From assembly GCA_003165335.1 (NCBI GenBank), contig PLTD01000249.1:18812-82811 (forward strand): 64,000 nt of DNA. The letters are read 5' to 3'. This DNA is from Rhodospirillales bacterium. Its GTDB lineage: Bacteria > Pseudomonadota > Alphaproteobacteria > BOG-932 > Roseiterribacteraceae. How positions within the stretch are numbered: the stretch's first letter is position 1; the number at the start of each line of letters is the position of its first letter. Both the position numbers and the translations under genes were made by a program. A model generated the notes under the pieces. That model was given only the letters and a program-made list of their open reading frames with translations. It was not told the DNA's origin and did not search any database. Below, in pieces: positions 57,302 through 64,000 of the stretch.

Positions 57302-57606
57302 AGACGGAACTCAAGGTCCCGTACGACCATAGCGGCTCCAGCTTCGACAGTTTCCTTGAGGACGAAGGCATTCTGGAAGAGGTCGAGGCTGTAGCCATCA
57401 AACGGGTCATCGCTTGGCAATTGTCCGAGACGATGAAGATTCAGCATATTACTAAGAAGGCGATGGCCGAACGCATGGGTACCAGCCGATCTCAACTCGA
57501 CCGCTTGCTGGACCCCGAAAACAGCGCGGTTCATCTGAAAACGATTGCCCGTGCAGCACGGGTGATCGGCAAGAAGCTGCGGCTGCATATGGAGGACGCG
57601 GCTTAG
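57298..57606 (+). CDS. XRE family antitoxin partner
   Basis: ATGA overlap with toxin; MKIQHITKKAMAERMGTSRSQLDRLLDPENSAVHLKTIARAARVIGKKLRL HTH. Confidence 0.9.
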   Translation: MKTELKVPYDHSGSSFDSFLEDEGILEEVEAVAIKRVIAWQLSETMKIQHITKKAMAERMGTSRSQLDRLLDPENSAVHLKTIARAARVIGKKLRLHMEDAA

Positions 57607-57781
57607 CGGAGCGCGGATACACTTTAAGTAAACTATCACGGTAATTCGTGGCCCGCGCGACCCCGCCAATCGACGTTGTCGGTCTCCGACGCATGGTCGT
57701 CAAATCCGTATCGGCGAAGTAAAGGCCATGGCGAGATCGGGACGCGAAATAGGCCGCTGCAGTTAGCGGTTAATAGACGGG

Positions 57782-58286
57782 CTAGGTTTTTAGTCCGGTA
57801 GCAATGCCTATCCACTTATCCAACTCACGCGCCAACCCGTCGAATGCGTCTTCTGACGACATCCAATATTCCGCGATCCTCAGCTTTTTGCGACCCTGGA
57901 ATCTCACGTACAACAATGGGGACCCTCGAACTTGGTCGATCACTCTGATTTTGTCGATCTCGCCAATAGGGAATTCTGATTTCGCGCATCGAAAAGCCAC
58001 TGGGGACAGTAATCCCGTCTGCATCGAGTGTTTCCTTAGCTCCCTTGGTCCAGGCGTAATAGGGCTGGATTACGGCGATTAGACACGAAAATCCAAGGAG
58101 AAACGGCGTGGCTCCAGCAAGGACTAAATCCCCGTAAGACTTGGTGCCAGGATCGCGCTCGACTCGACCGATTGCAACGTTAACGATAAACGGTCCGGTC
58201 GCGTCCAAAAGGGCAATTCCAAATATGGTGACGGCAACGACTAGCGCAGACGGGCGATAAGGATAAACCAAAGTCCCAGCATTCAT
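57782..58286 (-). pseudogene. Small membrane protein with PH-like C-terminal domain, broken by 1-nt frameshift near 57969-57971
   Basis: MNAGTLVYPYRPSALVV...KETLDADGITVPSGFSMREIRIP joins the other-frame PIGEIDKIRVIDQVRGSPLLYVRFQGRKKLRIAEYWMSSEDAFDGLARELDKWI if one C is removed from the CCC run. Confidence 0.75.
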
Positions 58287-58293
58287 CCCGTCC

Positions 58294-59169
58294 TTACCCC
58301 ACCAACTCAGCAAGCCTATCCAACTCATTATAGTGAGCCGTCGCCGGCACCAGCAGCAGTTCATCCGCGCCGGCCGCACGGACATTCTCGATGGCTTCGC
58401 GAATGGCGTCGGGTGTGTGGCGGCTCATCGAATTAGCCATATAGCCCGCGATATCCTCGCCCATATATTTCATATAGCCGTGGACATAGTTCTTAAGTTC
58501 AGCTTCCGCGTCGGGCGCCAACGAGTACCAGAAACTGCCCATCAGATAAGGCTTCTCCGTGCGGCCCTCGGCCTTCCAGGCCGCTTTCGCCATATCGAAT
58601 ATCTGCTCGTGTCCCTCGCGATCTCCGCCCATCGAGCAACCATAGATGCCGTCGGCCCATTTGGCGGCGCGGGCGATTGCCTTGGGGCCCATCGCGCCGG
58701 AATAAAGCGGAATGTTGGCACCCTGCGGCGATACCGGACCGACTTCGTCGGCGCCTTCGAAAATCTGCTCGCCGCGCCAGACGCGCTTCATCTCGGCCAC
58801 CTGGTCGTCCAGCCTTTGGTGGCGATGGGTGAAGGGCGCGCCGACCGCGCGGTAATCGTTCTCGCGCCCGCCGACGCCGACGGTAACGGACACGCGGCCG
58901 TTCGAGATCACGTCCAGCGTCGCCGCCTCCTTGGCGGTCATCACGGCGGAGCGCATGGGCAAAACATAGAGCGATGAGATGATGCGCACCCGCTCAGTCA
59001 CTGCCGCGGCGGCGCTGAGGATAGTGTTCATCTCGAATGTATGGCCGGTCATCCGCTCGCCGCAGGACAGGCTGTCGAACGGTCCCTGGTCAATTTTCCG
59101 GGCCCAGGTGAGAATCCGGTCGCGATCATAGTCGCGCACCATATAAGGCATGCACACGCCGATTTTCAT
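58294..59169 (-). CDS. LLM class flavin-dependent oxidoreductase
   Basis: MKIGVCMPYMVRDYDRDRILTWARKIDQGPFDSLSCGERM...; RVSVTVGVGGRENDYRAVGAPFTHRHQRLDDQVAEMKRVWRGE. Confidence 0.93.
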   Translation of the reverse strand: MKIGVCMPYMVRDYDRDRILTWARKIDQGPFDSLSCGERMTGHTFEMNTILSAAAAVTERVRIISSLYVLPMRSAVMTAKEAATLDVISNGRVSVTVGVGGRENDYRAVGAPFTHRHQRLDDQVAEMKRVWRGEQIFEGADEVGPVSPQGANIPLYSGAMGPKAIARAAKWADGIYGCSMGGDREGHEQIFDMAKAAWKAEGRTEKPYLMGSFWYSLAPDAEAELKNYVHGYMKYMGEDIAGYMANSMSRHTPDAIREAIENVRAAGADELLLVPATAHYNELDRLAELVG

Positions 59170-59207
59170 CGGATTCCCCCGTCCTTAGATTTATCGATTG
59201 CTGAAGG

Positions 59208-60254
59208 TCACATGACCCCGGCGCGCAGCAGATCATGCACGCTGACGATCCCGATGGGCTTGCGGTCCTCCACGACGAACATCGCAGTGAAGGGCTTATC
59301 GCTCATATTCATAACGCCCAGGGCCTCGGCAGCCAGCGCCTCGGGTCCGATCGTCTTGGGTTCGCGGGTCATAACCTCATCGACCGGGCTTTCGGTCAGG
59401 CCCGGTCCCATGTGGCGTCGCAGATCGCCGTCGGTGACGATCCCGATCAACCGGCCCTTGCCGTTGATCACCCCTGCGCAGCCGAAGCCGCGTTCGGTCA
59501 TGACGATAATCGCCTCGGACATGGGCTGGTCGCGCCTGACGAGCGGCAGGGCCTGACTGCCGTGCATGATGTCGGAAACCTTCAACAGGACGCGGCCGAT
59601 CTGCCCGCCGGGATGGAATGTCCGGTATTCTTCCTCGCTGAAGCCCCGACGCTCCATCAGGGCGACGGCCAGTGCGTCGCCCAACCCCAGCATCACCGTC
59701 GTAGAGGTGGTTGGGGCCAGGCCCATCGGGCAGGCCTCGGGTTCGCGCGGCAGGATAAGCGCCAGATCGGCGGCACGCGCCAGCGTGTTATCGCTGCCGC
59801 CGGTAATGGCCACCAACGGGATGGCAAAGCGGCGCGTATAGGCCAGGATCGCGTCGAGCTCGACCGCCTCTCCCGAGTTGGAGAGGGCCAGAACCGCATC
59901 GTCGGTCGTGATCATGCCGAGGTCGCCGTGACTGGCCTCACCCGGATGAACGAACAACGCGGGCGTGCCGGTCGAGGCAAAGGTTGCCGCAATCTTTCGC
60001 GCGACATGTCCGCTTTTGCCCATGCCTGTGACCACTGTGCGGCCCTTCAATCCGAAGAACAGCTCGACCGCCTGTGTGAAATCGCCATCGAGAATATCGG
60101 CGAGCGCGTTCAGCGCATGCGCCTCCTGCCGCAGGACGCGGCGCCCGGTTGCGATAACGGCCTCGGATGCGGCGGCGGAGCGGCGTTTTTGCGCCGGTAA
60201 CGCGCGGGCATTCAGATGTTTTAATGCGGTGGATCTTTGCGACATGCGCGGACG
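59208..60254 (-). CDS. kdsD: KpsF/GutQ family sugar-phosphate isomerase (arabinose-5-phosphate isomerase)
   Basis: RTVVTGMGKSGHVARKIAATFASTGTPALFVHPGEASHGDLGMI; two CBS domains. Start placed at MSQRSTALKH (approximate). Confidence 0.92.
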   Translation of the reverse strand, partial: RPRMSQRSTALKHLNARALPAQKRRSAAASEAVIATGRRVLRQEAHALNALADILDGDFTQAVELFFGLKGRTVVTGMGKSGHVARKIAATFASTGTPALFVHPGEASHGDLGMITTDDAVLALSNSGEAVELDAILAYTRRFAIPLVAITGGSDNTLARAADLALILPREPEACPMGLAPTTSTTVMLGLGDALAVALMERRGFSEEEYRTFHPGGQIGRVLLKVSDIMHGSQALPLVRRDQPMSEAIIVMTERGFGCAGVINGKGRLIGIVTDGDLRRHMGPGLTESPVDEVMTREPKTIGPEALAAEALGVMNMSDKPFTAMFVVEDRKPIGIVSVHDLLRAGVM

Positions 60255-60388
60255 ATAGCGGGGCCGACCTGCGCAGACAACTCCGGTTGCAGGGGGCACA
60301 AAATGAAAGTCCCGAATTCGCCTTGAGACCGCGCTCGAAAATGCTACCTTCGACGCGACGCAGCACATTTGTCAGGTTTGGAGTTCGC

Positions 60389-60805
60389 ATGACGACCGTT
60401 CGGATAGGTTTTTTGGTAGCGATCCTGGCTCTGAGCGGATGCTCGTTGATAAAGCCGAAGATGGCCGACTCCGGTCCACCGATGCCGCAGACATATCTAC
60501 TGTTTTTCCATCAGTGGAGCCCGACGCTCACACCTGAGGCAAAAACGATCATTGATCAGGCATCGGCCAAGGTCATCGAAAAGAAGCCATCCACCGTGGC
60601 GGTGGTCGGTTATACCGACAATGTCGGCCCGGCAGAGGACAATAAGCGCTTGGCCGAACAGCGGGTGAAAACGGTGAAAGACGCGATGATCGCCGACGGC
60701 GTAGATCCCAAACTGTTCCTCAGCATCCCGTTGGGGCCGGCAGACGACAACGCCGGCATGACAGGCGACCGCCGCATAGAAATCCGGCTAACCTACGGAA
60801 GTTGA
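60389..60805 (+). CDS. OmpA family lipoprotein
   Basis: ILALSGCSLIKPK lipobox; VVGYTDNVGPAEDNKRLAEQRVKTVKDAMIADGVD. Confidence 0.88.
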   Translation: MTTVRIGFLVAILALSGCSLIKPKMADSGPPMPQTYLLFFHQWSPTLTPEAKTIIDQASAKVIEKKPSTVAVVGYTDNVGPAEDNKRLAEQRVKTVKDAMIADGVDPKLFLSIPLGPADDNAGMTGDRRIEIRLTYGS

Positions 60806-62025
60806 GCGACCGGGGGCAAGCCGAGCCAGTCAGCTGCCCCCTCACCCGCTTGCTTTCCCAAAGCAAAACAGGTGGTTAGCAGATATCCGCCGGTGGTCAC
60901 CTCCCAATCCAGCATTTCACCCGCAGCGAAAATGCCGGGCAGGGACTTGATCATCAAATCTTCGGATAGATCGTCCCAGACTAAGCCGCCGGCACTGGAT
61001 ATCGCTTCCCCGATCGGGCGCGGGGCGACAACCGTCAATTCCAAACATTTCAAGCGTTGGGCGAGGACGGCCGGGTCGGCAAGCTCGACCGGCGAGGACC
61101 GCTCTCTAAGGAGCCCGGCCTTGACACCCGTGATCCCAACGGTCCTACGTAGATGTTCGGCCAACGACCGACTGCGGCGCGGCTGACTGAGCGCGCAGGC
61201 CAACCGATCGGTCGAATGGTCGGGCAAAAGATCGAGCGTCAGCGTTGCGGCGCCGTCCGCCGCGATACGGTCGCGCAGCTTGGCGGACAAAGGATAAACG
61301 CCGCTACCCTCGATCCCCGTCGCCGTAACCACGAACTCGCCGCGATGGCTTGCACCCTCGGCAGTGAGAACCGCCGGCTTGACCGGCTGACCGGCGAAGC
61401 GCTCACGGAAATGTTCGCTCCAGTCGACGTCGAATCCGCAATTCGCCGGCAGCAATGGCCTGACCGGTACACCCTTTTGCCGCAAGATTTCGACCCAGCG
61501 CCCATCGGAACCAAGCTTGGGCCAGCTGGCGCCGCCGAGCGCCAGGATCGTCGCGTCGGCGGCGAATGAAGACAGGCCGTCTTCGGTGTCAAAAGCCAGG
61601 TATCCACCGGCGTCCCAGCCCGTCCAGCGATGCCGGACGTGGAAACGCACGCCCGCGCCGCGCAGCCGTCTGAGCCAAGCGCGCAGCAACGGCGCGGCCT
61701 TGAAATCGGCCGGAAAGACACGCCCCGAACTGCCGACGAAGGTCTCGATGCCGAGCCCATTCGCCCAGGCGCGAACCGCCGCGGGACCGAACCGGTCGAG
61801 GGCTGTGACGAGCCTGTCGCGCCGCTCGCCGAACCGGCCGAGGAAGTCGGGGTAAGGTTCTGCATGGGTGAGATTAAGGCCGCTTTTCCCGGCCATCAGG
61901 AACTTGCGCCCGACTGACGGCATGGTGTCAAAAAGATGCACCGCCGCGCCGCGGATAGCGGCGGCTTCGGCGGCCATCAGTCCGGCGGGGCCGCCGCCGA
62001 CGACGGCGACGACCGGTACGGTCAT
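60793..62025 (-). CDS. NAD(P)/FAD-dependent oxidoreductase, TIGR03862/HI0933-like flavoprotein
   Basis: VVAVVGGGPAGLMAAEAAAIRGAAVHLFDTMPSVGRKFLMAGKSGLNLTHAEP; FAAGEMLDWEVTTGGYLLTTCFALGKQAGE. Confidence 0.93.
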   Translation of the reverse strand: MTVPVVAVVGGGPAGLMAAEAAAIRGAAVHLFDTMPSVGRKFLMAGKSGLNLTHAEPYPDFLGRFGERRDRLVTALDRFGPAAVRAWANGLGIETFVGSSGRVFPADFKAAPLLRAWLRRLRGAGVRFHVRHRWTGWDAGGYLAFDTEDGLSSFAADATILALGGASWPKLGSDGRWVEILRQKGVPVRPLLPANCGFDVDWSEHFRERFAGQPVKPAVLTAEGASHRGEFVVTATGIEGSGVYPLSAKLRDRIAADGAATLTLDLLPDHSTDRLACALSQPRRSRSLAEHLRRTVGITGVKAGLLRERSSPVELADPAVLAQRLKCLELTVVAPRPIGEAISSAGGLVWDDLSEDLMIKSLPGIFAAGEMLDWEVTTGGYLLTTCFALGKQAGEGAADWLGLPPVAQLP

Positions 62026-62912
62026 TGCCCTCCGGCCGCCCAGGGCTTCAAGAGCACGATCGCGACGATGCCGACCACAACGCAATAGTACGCAAAGGGC
62101 CGCAGCGCCTTGACTTCATGCAGCCGGAAATACCGCGTCAGGAAGGCAACGCTGAGAAAAGCCAGGACGCCGGCGACAACTCCACCCACAATCGACTTGG
62201 TCATATAATCGGCGACGTCGTGTCCGTGATGTACCTTGTCCAGTACCTTCGGTATCTCAAGCAGGCCAGCGCCCAGGATGATCGGCGTCGCCAGCAGGAA
62301 TGAAAAATGCGCCGCGGCGTCAGGGCTTAGTTTTCGCCGCAGTCCCGCGATGATAGTGACGCCCGAGCGCGAGATACCGGGTATAAGGGCGAAGGCTTGG
62401 GTGATCCCTATAATCAAGGCATCCCAGATGGTCAGTGCCTCGAGCGGCTTGCCTTCGGGCGCACCAGCTGAGGCCGACTTTAGATGCCGCCAGCGGTCGC
62501 CGACAAAAAGAATGATGCCGTTGATTACCAGAAGCGCCGATGCCAAAGTTGGAACCGCAAACATCAAGCGCAGCGTGTGGTTGAGCGCTGCACCGGCAAT
62601 TGCCGCAGGCACGGTACCAACAAGCAGCATGAGAATGAGCCGTCGCTGCGCCGCGCGTATCGAAGGATCGCCGCCGCCGAAGAGCGCCAGCAGCAGGTTT
62701 AGCCAATCGCGCCAATAGAAAATCAGCAGCGCAGCGGCGGTACCGAGATGGAGAATGACCAGGAAGGGCAGCATACCTGGCCCCTTGGGGTCTAACGGCC
62801 AATGCAGGACACCGGGAACTACGACCGCATGCCCAAGGCTGGAAACCGGGAAAAGCTCGGTCACGCCCTGCAAAATTGCCAGAGCGATGACCTGTAAGAA
62901 ATTTAGCGGCAT
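62022..62912 (-). CDS. uppP: Undecaprenyl-diphosphate phosphatase
   Basis: LAILQGVTELFPVSSLGHAVVVP; ALIPGISRSGVTI. Confidence 0.96.
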   Translation of the reverse strand: MPLNFLQVIALAILQGVTELFPVSSLGHAVVVPGVLHWPLDPKGPGMLPFLVILHLGTAAALLIFYWRDWLNLLLALFGGGDPSIRAAQRRLILMLLVGTVPAAIAGAALNHTLRLMFAVPTLASALLVINGIILFVGDRWRHLKSASAGAPEGKPLEALTIWDALIIGITQAFALIPGISRSGVTIIAGLRRKLSPDAAAHFSFLLATPIILGAGLLEIPKVLDKVHHGHDVADYMTKSIVGGVVAGVLAFLSVAFLTRYFRLHEVKALRPFAYYCVVVGIVAIVLLKPWAAGGQ

Positions 62913-63074
62913 TCGCCCCTCACCCTTTGGTTTTCTAAGTTATCCGATCGTAAAGACCTTAACCTCCCAAAGAGTCGGAGGCCAGAACAGACATTCCATG
63001 ATCATGCCGTCAAAAAGCCCCGAAACGGTTTGGTGCGGATTGTGGTTTGCACTATGACGCGGGCATTTCGGGTG

Positions 63075-63088
63075 GTCACGTACGTGAC
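63075..63088. promoter_or_regulatory. Perfect 14-bp palindrome, candidate operator
   Basis: GTCACGTACGTGAC, 39 bp upstream of the TAXI-like gene start. Confidence 0.35.
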
Positions 63089-63126
63089 ACGCATGTAGAT
63101 TCGAAACCGCAATTTAGGAGGATGGT

Positions 63127-64000
63127 TTGGCGGTACTCGGCAGCAAGCGGGCGATCGGCGCAATTGCAGTCGCCGTGCTGCTCTGTGTCGCTACATCGCA
63201 GGCCGCATCGACCTCCTCGTCTCAGACATATCAACTGACAATAGGCGGAGGCTCGGTGGATAGTGCCGCCTTCCGCTGGAGTTCGGCGTTGGCGGAAACA
63301 TTATCTCGCCCGCCTGGCCTGCCAGATTGCGACCCAGTTGCTCCCTGCGGCGTCCCGGGCGTGGTCGCCGGAGCGCAAACTTATGACGACGGCAAGTCGC
63401 TGCTGGCCGCACTCGCCGACGCCAAAATAGCGACTGCGGTTATGCCGGTCCTGTCGCTCGTCCGGGACCGATGCGATGCTGCGAAGGGACAAAAGGCCTC
63501 CCAGGTATCGACGCTAAAAATTCTTTACCGCCAACCGCTGTATTTGGTGGTGCATGGTGGAGCTGCACCGAATGCGCACCCAGCTGAATGGGTGGGCAAG
63601 ACTTTGGCGACAGGCCTGCCTGGAACCGATTCCGAGACCGTGACACTGGGGTTACTCGATGCCTATCGGGTGCCACGTAGCAAGGTTAAATTGCTGCGTT
63701 TACCACCTGCAGGCATTGTCACCGCGCTGCGCGACGGTACGGCCGCGGTGGGGTTTTTACTCGGCCATGTTTTCGACGCGCCAGTCGGCACCCTCGTGAA
63801 TCACGGGTTTACATTAATGTCGCTACCAGACAGTGCTGAGCGGACCCACCTTCTGCAGGCCATTCCGGCTTTGGAGCCAAGCGCAATTCCGCCAGGAACC
63901 TATCCCGGCATTCCTGCGATCTCGATAGTGGCTCAGCCTGTCGCCTGGGTCGCTGGCCCGGGCCTGGACCCCGATCTGGCCGAGAAATTGGTCACCGCCA
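63127..64000 (+). CDS. TAXI family TRAP transporter solute-binding-like protein (partial, runs off window; absent from ORF track)
   Basis: AGGAGG (63116-63121), then TTG start; open to window end. Translation includes signal peptide SKRAIGAIAVAVLLCVATSQAAS, TYQLTIGGGSVDSAAFRWSSALAETLSRP..., VTLGLLDAYRVPRSKVKLLRLPPAGIVTALRDGTAAVGFLLGHVFDAPVGTLVNHGFTLMSLPD. Confidence 0.75.
   Translation, partial: MAVLGSKRAIGAIAVAVLLCVATSQAASTSSSQTYQLTIGGGSVDSAAFRWSSALAETLSRPPGLPDCDPVAPCGVPGVVAGAQTYDDGKSLLAALADAKIATAVMPVLSLVRDRCDAAKGQKASQVSTLKILYRQPLYLVVHGGAAPNAHPAEWVGKTLATGLPGTDSETVTLGLLDAYRVPRSKVKLLRLPPAGIVTALRDGTAAVGFLLGHVFDAPVGTLVNHGFTLMSLPDSAERTHLLQAIPALEPSAIPPGTYPGIPAISIVAQPVAWVAGPGLDPDLAEKLVTA

Overview
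This is a 64 kb, GC-rich alphaproteobacterial chromosome window (family-level taxonomy not asserted), mostly tightly packed housekeeping operons. From left to right it contains:
- A decayed secreted-protein/matrixin pair.
- gyrB-recF-dnaN (minus strand, no dnaA nearby).
- GNAT and YdcF genes, then an XrtA/PEP-CTERM-type exopolysaccharide regulatory block (sugar transferase, prsK, prsR, prsT).
- A thrS-infC operon followed by two RNA methyltransferase genes. infC appears to start at ATA.
- A solitary degenerate HigA, trxC, and a small CsbD gene missing from the ORF track.
- glk, ggt, and a frameshifted acyltransferase.
- A compact queuosine operon, queA-tgt-queF-queG-queE-queD-queC, plus a coupled NUDIX gene.
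- A PAS histidine kinase and a fabI-aroC-thrB-rnhA-pepA-nlpC block.
- pdxH, and a SulP transporter split by an in-frame TAG, behind an XRE regulator with a nested-dyad promoter.
- A MASE4-like hybrid kinase, sdhCDAB, homospermidine synthase, a bactofilin, nth, and a HigBA-type toxin-antitoxin pair.
- kdsD, uppP, and a TAXI-type binding protein running off the right edge.

The most notable signals are:
1. Several genes broken by single lesions, including three in-frame stops that could each be one substitution from Gln.
2. A matrixin that has also lost its first zinc-ligand His.
3. The ATA start of infC.
4. The nested 75-bp dyad in front of XRE-sulP.
5. The single-operon queuosine pathway with a NUDIX partner.

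I found no CRISPR array, rRNA, tRNA, prophage or IS element. No clearly novel defence or enzymatic system is visible.
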